This document shows, piece by piece, positions 49,939 to 63,681 of a DNA stretch of 64,000 nucleotides. Within the stretch, counting starts at the first letter, position 1; the number at the start of each line of letters is the position of its first letter. The notes under the pieces are model-generated. The model did not search any database. It was not told the origin of the DNA and was given only the letters and a program-made list of their open reading frames with translations. The stretch covers positions 2,080,001 to 2,144,000 of the forward strand of contig JAYJMM010000104.1 in the NCBI GenBank assembly GCA_037349105.1, read 5' to 3'. The position numbers and the translations under genes are program-made. This stretch comes from Limnomonas spitsbergensis (lineage: Eukaryota; Chlorophyta; Chlorophyceae; Chlamydomonadales).

Positions 49939-52152
49939 ATTGATGGAGGTCCAGTTCCGGGCCTGCCAAGGATTTCAGTCTACGTGCAGCCCATGACTTG
50001 CTTGCATAGCATGCTCTGTCTCATGCCATGGGTGTCCGCAAGGCCGCAACGTATTACCCGCCTCCGGAAGGGCGGCCAGATTACATGACTTTGTGCGGGT
50101 GCCTCGTGGGCCAGTACACAGTGCGTGACATGGCGGCGGTGCTTTCCAATACCAGATACGTGCGCTCAGCCGCCGCAGGTTTGCTGCAGCCCGTGTTTGA
50201 TGGCCCCTAGATCGATGGGACACGCGGCAAGCCCGTCTGCATGCCATCATCTTTGGGTCACGACCACGGCCGCTCCTGTCAAGGCGACTTGCCCTTACGG
50301 CCAACAAGTGGATCCCAGCCCGATCAAGTGAGCCACATATTATGAAAGGTGAAGACACTACCGGTAAGCTAGAGCGGGTATAATCAACGGCATTTGATTG
50401 GGAAGCTTGGCCCTCGCGTGTTACAAATAAGTAATGGTTGCCATGCCGTCGCCATTGAATCCCTTGACCCTTAGTGCCCAATCTACTTGATTGGACTGCC
50501 TTTGAGGTGGCGGTATGAATTAATGCAAGTCGGCTTGGACGCAGCCGGAAACGTCAAGCGCGTCATGAAACAACTCTTTCACAAGGACGGACTAATATGC
50601 CGTAAATTAACATAGGGTCCGCGCACCCCCCTACAAAATCATTTGATATTTTCATCGCGCAGCAAAAAACGTTATTATAGAGCGGCCGTGCAACGGCGAA
50701 CATTTCATTTAATTTAACGCAGCACGGTAGGTAATTTCATTTCACATCGCGTATCAGCTACCATCATTTAAATTTCTGTAGTACAGTAGGCCAGTACAGT
50801 GAACTCAGTCAAAACTCACGCTTTATGCTAGGAAAGACAATACACGGTCAGCGAAACCCAGCGTAGTATTTTCCGCCCCCACTGGTTCCTTTGGCGCCGC
50901 CATAACGGAACCCTCTGGAGATAACCACCCTGGCCGGTTCTTGGCCGCAGGAACTTGTGGCTGTTAGGCCTTCGAAACGTCAACAGTCGTCAAGATCAAG
51001 CTTTGCTACGGGGACTGGCGGAAGGACCACTCAACGGATGTCAAATCAATTAGTCATGCGACATCACGCGATTTTTTAGCCTTTTCCTGTTTCTATTTCT
51101 CAGCGCGCACCCCCAACATAGTTGTTTGGGCATCATGACTGACACTCCGCGCAGTGACGATGTTTGAAGTATTTTTAGTGCCGATTCCTGGCCGCAAGAA
51201 CCGTGTCGTGGCCGTTGGGGCTCCGAATCGTCAGCATCCCGCATCATGCAGCCTTCCCTTCCCCGCCTCGAGGATCAAGGTTCGTGCTCCGGCCACGGGA
51301 CTAGCAAACCTTCCACCGGAAAAAAGTGTCAAAATGAGCGCTTTTGATCGCAATCGCTCTCGAGGCCAACGATGCCGTCTCCCAAGTCCCAACTCAACAC
51401 AATGTGGTAGTTTCGGGGGCATACCGTAGATTGACTTACACTTCGCGCAGAACTAATGGATTGTTGGCATGCGCGGACATAGCTCTGCGCAAAAAACAAT
51501 TCAAAAATTGGGCCAACTAGACTACAGAAGATCGATCCTTGGGGCAGAGACGGGTGATGACGACTGACGACGTTTCGGGGCCCCAACAGCCACACGTTTC
51601 CTGCGGCCTGGAACCGGCTGAGGAGGAGGAGGACAACGATGCTGAGTATTGCTGACCGTGTACTGTTCTTCCTATTATCAAACCAGGGTTTTGACTGAGT
51701 TTTACCTTACTAGCTAAAAGTGCTACGCAGACATAGATTAAAATTATGTTAACTGATGCGCGGTGTGAACTATGCTAGCAGTTGCGCTGCGTTAAATTAA
51801 ATTAATTATCGCCGCTATGCGACCTTTTTTATTTTGTTGGGTTGCGCGACGAATTAAACATTACCTGTTTTTCGCTGCTCGGACCCCATGTCAATCTTCG
51901 TTTGTCTCGCTACAGTGACTGGCGTAAAACAAAACAAGGCTTGCAAGGCGCGGCTTTGAACAACGTGGGTTCATCAGAATGGGATGCCATGGGTTCATGC
52001 ACCTAGCAAACTGTTCGTAATCAGATTCGTTTAAAATAAGCCTCACGTGCTCTGCGGCAAGACGTGCTGGCTCGGTACACATTCCTTGACATGCTCTTTT
52101 CGGCATCAGTGATTCACTGTACTTCACGCTCGTGCGCATTTCACAAAAACAT

Positions 52153-52225
52153 TCCCTCGCCGGGATTCGAACCCGGGTCGCTCACGTGAGAGGCGAGTAC
52201 CCTGGGCCAACTAGACTACAAGGGA
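52153..52225 (-). tRNA. tRNA-Glu (CTC), unit 3, D-stem variant
   Basis: The D-stem reads GGGT for GGAT on its 3' side (base 24 A to G), leaving a U-G pair in place of U-A. T-loop intact. A TTTTT terminator follows on the minus strand. Possibly functional. Confidence 0.85.
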
Positions 52226-54439
52226 ATTGATGGAGGTCCAGTTCCGGGCCTGCCAAGGATTTCAGTCTACGTGCAGCCCATGACTTGCTTGCATAGCATG
52301 CTCTGTCTCATGCCATGGGTGTCCGCAAGGCCGCAACGTATTACCCGCCTCCGGAATGGGCGGCCAGATTACATGACTTTGTGCGGGTGCCTCGTGGGCC
52401 AGTACACAGTGCGTGACATGGCGGCGGTGCTTTCCAATACCAGATACGTGCGCTCGGCCGCCACAGGTTTGCTGCAGCCCGTGTTTGATGGCCCCTAGAT
52501 CGATGGGACACGCGGCAAGCCCGTCTGCATGCCATCATCTTTGGGTCACGACCACGGCCGCTCCTGTCAAGGCGACTTGCCCTTACGGCCAACAAGTGGA
52601 TCCCAGCCCGATCAAGTGAGCCACATATTATGAAAGGTGAAGACACTACCGGTAAGCTAGAGCGGGTATAATCAACGGCATTTGATTGGGAAGCTTGGCC
52701 CTCGCGTGTTACAAATAAGTAATGGTTGCCATGCCGTCGCCATTGAATCCCTTGACCCTTAGTGCCCAATCTACTTGATTGGACTGCCTTTGAGGTGGCG
52801 GTATGAATTAATGCAAGTCGGCTTGGACGCAGCCGGAAACGTCAAGCGCGTCATGAAACAACTCTTTCACAAGGACGGACTAATATGCCGTAAATTAACA
52901 TAGGGTCCGCGCACCCCCCTACAAAATCATTTGATATTTTCATCGCGCAGCAAAAAACGTTATTATAGAGCGGCCGTGCAACGGCGAACATTTCATTTAA
53001 TTTAACGCAGCACGGTAGGTAATTTCATTTCACATCGCGTATCAGCTACCATCATTTAAATTTCTGTAGTACAGTAGGCCAGTACAGTGAACTCAGTCAA
53101 AACTCACGCTTTATGCTAGGAAAGACAATACACGGTCAGCGAAACCCAGCGTAGTATTTTCCGCCCCCACTGGTTCCTTTGGCGCCGCCATAACGGAACC
53201 CTCTGGAGATAACCACCCTGGCCGGTTCTTGGCCGCAGGAACTTGTGGCTGTTAGGCCTTCGAAACGTCAACAGTCGTCAAGATCAAGCTTTGCTACGGG
53301 GACTGGCGGAAGGACCACTCAACGGATGTCAAATCAATTAGTCATGCGACATCACGCGATTTTTTAGCCTTTTCCTGTTTCTATTTCTCAGCGCGCACCC
53401 CCAACATAGTTGTTTGGGCATCACGACTGACACTCCGCGCAGTGACGATGTTTGAAGTATTTTTAGTGCCGATTCCTGGCCGCAAGAACCGTGTCGTGGC
53501 CGTTGGGGCTCCGAATCGTCAGCATCCCGCATCATGCACCCTTCCCTTCCCCGCCTCGAGGATCAAGGTTCGTGCTCCGGCCACGGGACTAGCAAACCTT
53601 CCACCGGGAAAAAGTGTCAAAATGAGCGCTTTTGATCGCAATCGCTCTCGAGGCCAACGATGCCGTCTCCCAAGTCCCAACTCAACACAATGTGGTAGTT
53701 TCGGGGGCATACGGCACCGTAGATTGACTTACACTTCGCGCAGAACTAATGGATTGTTGGCATGCGCGGACATAGCTCTGTGCAAAAAACAATTCAAAAA
53801 TTGGGCCAACTAGACTACAGAAGATCGATCCTTGTGGCAGAGACGGGTGATGACGATTGCCGACGTTTTGGGGCCCCAACAGCCACACGTTTCCTGCGGC
53901 CTGGAACCGGCTGAGGAGGAGGAGGACAACGATGCTGAGCATTGCGGACCGTGTACTGTTCTTCCTATTACCAAGCGAGGGTTTTGACCGAGTTTTACCT
54001 TACTAGCTAAAAGTGCTACGCAGACATAGATTTAATTATGTTAACTGATGCGCGGTGTGAACTATGCTAGCAGTTGCGCTGCGTTAAATTAAATTAATTA
54101 TCGCCGCTATGCGACCTTTTTTATTTTGTTGGGTTGCGCGACGAATTAAACATTACCTGTTTTTCGCTGCTCGGACCCTATGTCAATCTTCGTTTGTCTC
54201 GCTACAGTGACTAGCGTAAAACAAAACAAGGCTTGCAAGGCGCGGCTTTGAACAACGTGGGTTCATCAGAATGGGATGCCATGGGTTCATGCACCTAGCA
54301 AACTGTTCGTAATCAGATTCGTTTAAAATAAGCCTCACGTGCTCTGCGGCAAGACGTGCTGGCTCGGCACACATTCCTTGACATGCTCTTTTCGGAATCA
54401 GTGATTCACTTCACGCTCGTGCGCATTTCACAAAAACAT

Positions 54440-54512
54440 TCCCTCGCCGGGATTCGAACCCGGGTCGCTCACGTGAGAGGCGAGTATCCTGGGCCAACTA
54501 GACTACAAGGGA
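54440..54512 (-). tRNA. tRNA-Glu (CTC), unit 4, intact with terminator
   Basis: All stems and the T-loop match the intact form. A TTTTT run lies four bases downstream on the minus strand. With unit 5, this is the best candidate for an active gene. Confidence 0.92.
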
Positions 54513-56726
54513 ATTGATGGAGGTCCAGTTCCGGGCCTGCCAAGGATTTCAGTCTACGTGCAGCCCATGACTTGCTTGCATAGCATGCTCTGTCTCATGC
54601 CATGGGTGTCCGCAAGGCCGCAACGTATTACCCGCCTCCGGAATGGGCGGCCAGATTACATGACTTTGTGCGGGTGCCTCGTGGGCCAGTACACAGTGCG
54701 TGACATGGCGGCGGTGCTTTCCAATACCAGATACGTGCGCTCGGCCGCCACAGGTTTGCTGCAGCCCGTGTTTGATGGCCCCTAGATCGATGGGACACGC
54801 GGCAAGCCCGTCTGCATGCCATCATCTTTGGGTCACGACCACGGCCGCTCCTGTCAAGGCGACTTGCCCTTACGGCCAACAAGTGGATCCCAGCCCGATC
54901 AAGTGAGCCACATATTATGAAAGGTGAAGACACTACCGGTAAGCTAGAGCGGGTATAATCAACGGCATTTGATTGGGAAGCTTGGCCCTCGCGTGTTACA
55001 AATAAGTAATGGTTGCCATGCCGTCGCCATTGAATCCCTTGACCCTTAGTGCCCAATCTACTTGATTGGACTGCCTTTGAGGTGGCGGTATGAATTAATG
55101 CAAGTCGGCTTGGACGCAGCCGGAAACGTCAAGCGCGTCATGAAACAACTCTTTCACAAGGACGGACTAATATGCCGTAAATTAACATAGGGTCCGCGCA
55201 CCCCCCTACAAAATCATTTGATATTTTCATCGCGCAGCAAAAAACGTTATTATAGAGCGGCCGTGCAACGGCGAACATTTCATTTAATTTAACGCAGCAC
55301 GGTAGGTAATTTCATTTCACATCGCGTATCAGCTACCATCATTTAAATTTCTGTAGTACAGTAGGCCAGTACAGTGAACTCAGTCAAAACTCACGCTTTA
55401 TGCTAGGAAAGACAATACACGGTCAGCGAAACCCAGCGTAGTATTTTCCGCCCCCACTGGTTCCTTTGGCGCCGCCATAACGGAACCCTCTGGAGATAAC
55501 CACCCTGGCCGGTTCTTGGCCGCAGGAACTTGTGGCTGTTAGGCCTTCGAAACGTCAACAGTCGTCAAGATCAAGCTTTGCTACGGGGACTGGCGGAAGG
55601 ACCACTCAACGGATGTCAAATCAATTAGTCATGCGACATCACGCGATTTTTTAGCCTTTTCCTGTTTCTATTTCTCAGCGCGCACCCCCAACATAGTTGT
55701 TTGGGCATCACGACTGACACTCCGCGCAGTGACGATGTTTGAAGTATTTTTAGTGCCGATTCCTGGCCGCAAGAACCGTGTCGTGGCCGTTGGGGCTCCG
55801 AATCGTCAGCATCCCGCATCATGCACCCTTCCCTTCCCCGCCTCGAGGATCAAGGTTCGTGCTCCGGCCACGGGACTAGCAAACCTTCCACCGGGAAAAA
55901 GTGTCAAAATGAGCGCTTTTGATCGCAATCGCTCTCGAGGCCAACGATGCCGTCTCCCAAGTCCCAACTCAACACAATGTGGTAGTTTCGGGGGCATACG
56001 GCACCGTAGATTGACTTACACTTCGCGCAGAACTAATGGATTGTTGGCATGCGCGGACATAGCTCTGTGCAAAAAACAATTCAAAAATTGGGCCAACTAG
56101 ACTACAGAAGATCGATCCTTGTGGCAGAGACGGGTGATGACGATTGCCGACGTTTTGGGGCCCCAACAGCCACACGTTTCCTGCGGCCTGGAACCGGCTG
56201 AGGAGGAGGAGGACAACGATGCTGAGCATTGCGGACCGTGTACTGTTCTTCCTATTACCAAGCGAGGGTTTTGACCGAGTTTTACCTTACTAGCTAAAAG
56301 TGCTACGCAGACATAGATTTAATTATGTTAACTGATGCGCGGTGTGAACTATGCTAGCAGTTGCGCTGCGTTAAATTAAATTAATTATCGCCGCTATGCG
56401 ACCTTTTTTATTTTGTTGGGTTGCGCGACGAATTAAACATTACCTGTTTTTCGCTGCTCGGACCCTATGTCAATCTTCGTTTGTCTCGCTACAGTGACTA
56501 GCGTAAAACAAAACAAGGCTTGCAAGGCGCGGCTTTGAACAACGTGGGTTCATCAGAATGGGATGCCATGGGTTCATGCACCTAGCAAACTGTTCGTAAT
56601 CAGATTCGTTTAAAATAAGCCTCACGTGCTCTGCGGCAAGACGTGCTGGCTCGGCACACATTCCTTGACATGCTCTTTTCGGAATCAGTGATTCACTTCA
56701 CGCTCGTGCGCATTTCACAAAAACAT

Positions 56727-56799
56727 TCCCTCGCCGGGATTCGAACCCGGGTCGCTCACGTGAGAGGCGAGTATCCTGGGCCAACTAGACTACAAGGGA
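56727..56799 (-). tRNA. tRNA-Glu (CTC), unit 5, intact with terminator
   Basis: Identical to the unit 4 copy in the gene and its TTTTT terminator. Confidence 0.92.
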
Positions 56800-59020
56800 A
56801 TTGATGGAGGTACAGTTCCGGGCCTGCCAAGGATTTCAGTCTACGTGCAGCCCATGACTTGCTTGCATAGCATGCTCTGTCTCATGCCATGGGTGTCCGC
56901 AAGGCCGCAACGTATTACCCGCCTCCGGAATGGGCGGCCAGATTACATGACTTTGTGCGGGTGCCTCGTGGGCCAGTACACAGTGCGTGACATGGCGGCG
57001 GTGCTTTCCAATACCAGATACGTGCGCTCGGCCGCCGCAGGTTTGCTGCAGCCCGTGTTTGATGGCCCCTAGATCGATGGGACACGCGGCAAGCCCGTCT
57101 GCATGCCATCATCTTTGGGTCACGACCACGGCCGCTCCTGTCAAGGCGACTTGCCCTTACGGCCAACAAGTGGATCCCAGCCCGATCAAGTGAGCCACGT
57201 ATTGTGAAAGGTGAAGACACTACCGGTAAGCTAGAGCGGGTATAATTAACGGCATTTGATTGGGAAGCTTGGCCCTCGCGTGTTACAAATAAGTAATGGT
57301 TGCCATGCCGTCGCCATTGAATCCCTTGACCCTTAGTGCCCAATCTACTTGATTGGACTGCCTTTGAGGTGGCGGTATGAATTAATGCAAGTCGGCTTGG
57401 ACGCAGCCGGAAACGTCAAGCGCGTCATGAAACAACTCTTTCACAAGGACGGACTAATATGCCGTAAATTAACATAGGGTCCGCACACCCCCCTACAAAA
57501 TCATTTGATATTTTCATCGCGCAGCAAAACACGTTATTATAGAGCGGCCGTGCAACGGCGAACATTTCATTTAATTTAACGCAACACGGTAGGTAATTTC
57601 ATTCCACATCGCGTATCAGCTACCATCATTTAAATTTCTGTACGGCCAGTACAGTAGGCCAGTACAGTGAACTCAGTCAAAACTCACGCTTTATGCTAGG
57701 AAAGACAATACACGGTCAGCGAAACCCAGCGTAGTATTTTCCGCCCCCACTGGTTCCTTTGGCGCCGCCATAACGGAACCCTCTGGAGATAACCACCCTG
57801 GCCGGTTCTTGGCCGCAGGAACTTGTGGCTGTTAGGCCTTCGAAACGTCAACAGTCGTCAAGATCAAGCTTTGCTACGGGGACTGGCGGAAGGACCACTC
57901 AACGGATGTCAAATCAATTAGTCATGCGACATCACGCGATTTTTTAGCCTTTTCCTGTTTCTATTTCTCAGCGCGCACCCCCAACATAGTTGTTTGGGCA
58001 TCATGACTGACATTCCGCACAGTGACGATGTTTGAAGTATTTTTAGTGCCGATTCCTGGCCGCAAGAACCGTGTCGTGGCCGTTGGGGCTCCGAATCGTC
58101 AGCATCCCGCATCATGCAGCCTTCCCTTCCCCGCCTCGAGGATCAAGGTTCGTGCTCCGGCCACGGGACTAGCAAACCTTCCACCGGAAAAAAGTGTCAA
58201 AATGAGCGCTTTTGATCGCAATCGCTCTCGAGGCCAACGATGCCGTCTCCCAAGTCCCAACTCAACACAATGTGGTAGTTTCGGGGGCATACCGTAGATT
58301 GACTTACACTTCGCGCAGAACTAATGGATTGTTGGCATGCGCGGACATAGCTCTGCGCAAAAAACAATTCAAAAATTGGGCCAACTAGACTACAGAAGAT
58401 CGATCCTTGGGGCAGAGACGGGTGATGACGACTGACGACGTTTCGGGGCCCCAACAGCCACACGTTTCCTGCGGCCTGGAACCGGCTGAGGAGGAGGAGG
58501 ACAACGATGCTGAGTATTGCTGACCGTGTACTGTTCTTCCTATTATCAAACCAGGGTTTTGACTGAGTTTTACCTTACTAGCTAAAAGTGCTACGCAGAC
58601 ATAGATTAAAATTATGTTAACTGATGCGCGGTGTGAACTATGCTAGCAGTTGCGCTGCATTAAATTAAATTAATTATCGCCGCTATGCGACCTTTTTTAT
58701 TTTGTTGGGTTGCGCGACGAATTAAACATTACCTGTTTTTCGCTGCTCGGACCCCATGTCAATCTTCGTTTGTCTCGCTACAGTGACTGGCGTAAAACAA
58801 AACAAGGCTTGCAAGGCGCGGCTTTGAACAACGTGGGTTCATCAGAATGGGATGCCATGGGTTCATGCACCTAGCAAACTGTTCGTAATCAGATTCGTTT
58901 AAAATAAGCCTCACGTGCTCTGCGGCAAGACGTGCTGGCTCGGTACACATTCCTTGACATGCTCTGTTCGGAATCAGTGATTCACTGTACTTCACGCTCG
59001 TGCGCATTTCACAAAAACAT

Positions 59021-59093
59021 TCCCTCGCCGGGATTCAAACCCGGGTCGCTCACGTGAGAGGCGAGTACCCTGGGCCAACTAGACTACAAGGGA
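59021..59093 (-). tRNA. tRNA-Glu (CTC), unit 6, doubly changed
   Basis: Base 56 is T in place of the near-invariant C (loop TTTGAAT), which should break the G19-C56 elbow pair and weaken the B box. Base 24 is G. The TTTTT terminator is present. Likely a pseudogene. Confidence 0.8.
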
Positions 59094-61314
59094 ATTGATG
59101 GAGGTCCAGTTCCGGGCCTGCCAAGGATTTCAGTCTACGTGCAGCCCATGACTTGCTTGCATAGCATGCTCTGTCTCATGTCATGGGTGTCCGCAAGGCC
59201 GCAACGTATTACCCGCCTCCGGAATGGGCGGCCAGATTACATGACTTTGTGCGGGTGCCTCGTGGGCCAGTACACAGTGCGTGACATGGCGGCGGTGCTT
59301 TCCAATACCAGATACGTGCGCTCGGCCGCCGCAGGTTTGCTGCAGCCCGTGTTTGATGGCCCCTAGATCGATGGGACACGCGGCAAGCCCGTCTGCATGC
59401 CATCATCTTTGGGTCACGACCACGGCCGCTCCTGTCAAGGCGACTTGCCCTTACGGCCAACAAGTGGATCCCAGCCCGATCAAGTGAGCCACGTATTGTG
59501 AAAGGTGAAGACACTACCGGTAAGCTAGAGCGGGTATAATTAACGGCATTTGATTGGGAAGCTTGGCCCTCGCGTGTTACAAATAAGTAATGGTTGCCAT
59601 GCCGTCGCCATTGAATCCCTTGACCCTTAGTGCCCAATCTACTTGATTGGACTGCCTTTGAGGTGGCGGTATGAATTAATGCAAGTCGGCTTGGACGCAG
59701 CCGGAAACGTCAAGCGCGTCATGAAACAACTCTTTCACAAGGACGGACTAATATGCCGTAAATTAACATAGGGTCCGCACACCCCCCTACAAAATCATTT
59801 GATATTTTCATCGCGCAGCAAAACACGTTATTATAGAGCGGCCGTGCAACGGCGAACATTTCATTTAATTTAACGCAACACGGTAGGTAATTTCATTCCA
59901 CATCGCGTATCAGCTACCATCATTTAAATTTCTGTACGGCCAGTACAGTAGGCCAGTACAGTGAACTCAGTCAAAACTCACGCTTTATGCTAGGAAAGAC
60001 AATACACGGTCAGCGAAACCCAGCGTAGTATTTTCCGCCCCCACTGGTTCCTTTGGCGCCGCCATAACGGAACCCTCTGGAGATAACCACCCTGGCCGGT
60101 TCTTGGCCGCAGGAACTTGTGGCTGTTAGGCCTTCGAAACGTCAACAGTCGTCAAGATCAAGCTTTGCTACGGGGACTGGCGGAAGGACCACTCAACGGA
60201 TGTCAAATCAATTAGTCATGCGACATCACGCGATTTTTTAGCCTTTTCCTGTTTCTATTTCTCAGCGCGCACCCCCAACATAGTTGTTTGGGCATCATGA
60301 CTGACACTCCGCACAGTGACGATGTTTGAAGTATTTTTAGTGCCGATTCCTGGCCGCAAGAACCGTGTCGTGGCCGTTGGGGCTCCGAATCGTCAGCATC
60401 CCGCATCATGCAGCCTTCCCTTCCCCGCCTCGAGGATCAAGGTTCGTGCTCCGGCCACGGGACTAGCAAACCTTCCACCGGAAAAAAGTGTCAAAATGAG
60501 CGCTTTTGATCGCAATCGCTCTCGAGGCCAACGATGCCGTCTCCCAAGTCCCAACTCAACACAATGTGGTAGTTTCGGGGGCATACCGTAGATTGACTTA
60601 CACTTCGCGCAGAACTAATGGATTGTTGGCATGCGCGGACATAGCTCTGCGCAAAAAACAATTCAAAAATTGGGCCAACTAGACTACAGAAGATCGATCC
60701 TTGGGGCAGAGACGGGTGATGACGACTGACGACGTTTCGGGGCCCCAACAGCCACACGTTTCCTGCGGCCTGGAACCGGCTGAGGAGGAGGAGGACAACG
60801 ATGCTGAGTATTGCTGACCGTGTACTGTTCTTCCTATTATCAAACCAGGGTTTTGACCGAGTTTTACCTTACTAGCTAAAAGTGCTACGCAGACATAGAT
60901 TAAAATTATGTTAACTGATGCGCGGTGTGAACTATGCTAGCAGTTGCGCTGCATTAAATTAAATTAATTATCGCCGCTATGCGACCTTTTTTATTTTGTT
61001 GGGTTGCGCGACGAATTAAACATTACCTGTTTTTCGCTGCTCGGACCCCATGTCAATCTTCGTTTGTCTCGCTACAGTGACTGGCGTAAAACAAAACAAG
61101 GCTTGCAAGGCGCGGCTTTGAACAACGTGGGTTCATCAGAATGGGATGCCATGGGTTCATGCACCTAGCAAACTGTTCGTAATCAGATTCGTTTAAAATA
61201 AGCCTCACGTGCTCTGCGGCAAGACGTGCTGGCTCGGTACACATTCCTTGACATGCTCTGTTCGGAATCAGTGATTCACTGTACTTCACGCTCGTGCGCA
61301 TTTCACAAAAACAT

Positions 61315-61387
61315 TCCCTCGCCGGGATTCAAACCCGGGTCGCTCACGTGAGAGGCGAGTACCCTGGGCCAACTAGACTACAAGGGA
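61315..61387 (-). tRNA. tRNA-Glu (CTC), unit 7, doubly changed
   Basis: Same two changes as in unit 6 (C56 to T, A24 to G), which shows that units 6 and 7 are recent duplicates. Likely a pseudogene. Confidence 0.8.
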
Positions 61388-63608
61388 ATTGATGGAGGTC
61401 CAGTTCCGGGCCTGCCAAGGATTTCAGTCTACGTGCAGCCCATGACTTGCTTGCATAGCATGCTCTGTCTCATGTCATGGGTGTCCGCAAGGCCGCAACG
61501 TATTACCCGCCTCCGGAATGGGCGGCCAGATTACATGACTTTGTGCGGGTGCCTCGTGGGCCAGTACACAGTGCGTGACATGGCGGCGGTGCTTTCCAAT
61601 ACCAGATACGTGCGCTCGGCCGCCGCAGGTTTGCTGCAGCCCGTGTTTGATGGCCCCTAGATCGATGGGACACGCGGCAAGCCCGTCTGCATGCCATCAT
61701 CTTTGGGTCACGACCACGGCCGCTCCTGTCAAGGCGACTTGCCCTTACGGCCAACAAGTGGATCCCAGCCCGATCAAGTGAGCCACGTATTGTGAAAGGT
61801 GAAGACACTACCGGTAAGCTAGAGCGGGTATAATTAACGGCATTTGATTGGGAAGCTTGGCCCTCGCGTGTTACAAATAAGTAATGGTTGCCATGCCGTC
61901 GCCATTGAATCCCTTGACCCTTAGTGCCCAATCTACTTGATTGGACTGCCTTTGAGGTGGCGGTATGAATTAATGCAAGTCGGCTTGGACGCAGCCGGAA
62001 ACGTCAAGCGCGTCATGAAACAACTCTTTCACAAGGACGGACTAATATGCCGTAAATTAACATAGGGTCCGCACACCCCCCTACAAAATCATTTGATATT
62101 TTCATCGCGCAGCAAAACACGTTATTATAGAGCGGCCGTGCAACGGCGAACATTTCATTTAATTTAACGCAACACGGTAGGTAATTTCATTCCACATCGC
62201 GTATCAGCTACCATCATTTAAATTTCTGTACGGCCAGTACAGTAGGCCAGTACAGTGAACTCAGTCAAAACTCACGCTTTATGCTAGGAAAGACAATACA
62301 CGGTCAGCGAAACCCAGCGTAGTATTTTCCGCCCCCACTGGTTCCTTTGGCGCCGCCATAACGGAACCCTCTGGAGATAACCACCCTGGCCGGTTCTTGG
62401 CCGCAGGAACTTGTGGCTGTTAGGCCTTCGAAACGTCAACAGTCGTCAAGATCAAGCTTTGCTACGGGGACTGGCGGAAGGACCACTCAACGGATGTCAA
62501 ATCAATTAGTCATGCGACATCACGCGATTTTTTAGCCTTTTCCTGTTTCTATTTCTCAGCGCGCACCCCCAACATAGTTGTTTGGGCATCATGACTGACA
62601 CTCCGCACAGTGACGATGTTTGAAGTATTTTTAGTGCCGATTCCTGGCCGCAAGAACCGTGTCGTGGCCGTTGGGGCTCCGAATCGTCAGCATCCCGCAT
62701 CATGCAGCCTTCCCTTCCCCGCCTCGAGGATCAAGGTTCGTGCTCCGGCCACGGGACTAGCAAACCTTCCACCGGAAAAAAGTGTCAAAATGAGCGCTTT
62801 TGATCGCAATCGCTCTCGAGGCCAACGATGCCGTCTCCCAAGTCCCAACTCAACACAATGTGGTAGTTTCGGGGGCATACCGTAGATTGACTTACACTTC
62901 GCGCAGAACTAATGGATTGTTGGCATGCGCGGACATAGCTCTGCGCAAAAAACAATTCAAAAATTGGGCCAACTAGACTACAGAAGATCGATCCTTGGGG
63001 CAGAGACGGGTGATGACGACTGACGACGTTTCGGGGCCCCAACAGCCACACGTTTCCTGCGGCCTGGAACCGGCTGAGGAGGAGGAGGACAACGATGCTG
63101 AGTATTGCTGACCGTGTACTGTTCTTCCTATTATCAAACCAGGGTTTTGACTGAGTTTTACCTTACTAGCTAAAAGTGCTACGCAGACATAGATTAAAAT
63201 TATGTTAACTGATGCGCGGTGTGAACTATGCTAGCAGTTGCGCTGCATTAAATTAAATTAATTATCGCCGCTATGCGACCTTTTTTATTTTGTTGGGTTG
63301 CGCGACGAATTAAACATTACCTGTTTTTCGCTGCTCGGACCCCATGTCAATCTTCGTTTGTCTCGCTACAGTGACTGGCGTAAAACAAAACAAGGCTTGC
63401 AAGGCGCGGCTTTGAACAACGTGGGTTCATCAGAATGGGATGCCATGGGTTCATGCACCTAGCAAACTGTTCGTAATCAGATTCGTTTAAAATAAGCCTC
63501 ACGTGCTCTGCGGCAAGACGTGCTGGCTCGGTACACATTCCTTGACATGCTCTGTTCGGAATCAGTGATTCACTGTACTTCACGCTCGTGCGCATTTCAC
63601 AATAACAT

Positions 63609-63681
63609 TCCCTCGCCGGGATTCGAACCCGGGTCGCTCACGTGAGAGGCGAGTATCCTGGGCCAACTAGACTACAAGGGA
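63609..63681 (-). tRNA. tRNA-Glu (CTC), unit 8, intact body, no T-run
   Basis: The gene body is intact, as in unit 1, and it also shares the interrupted downstream sequence TGTTATTGTG. Although the surrounding unit matches units 6 and 7, the tRNA block matches unit 1, which suggests gene conversion. Confidence 0.9.
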
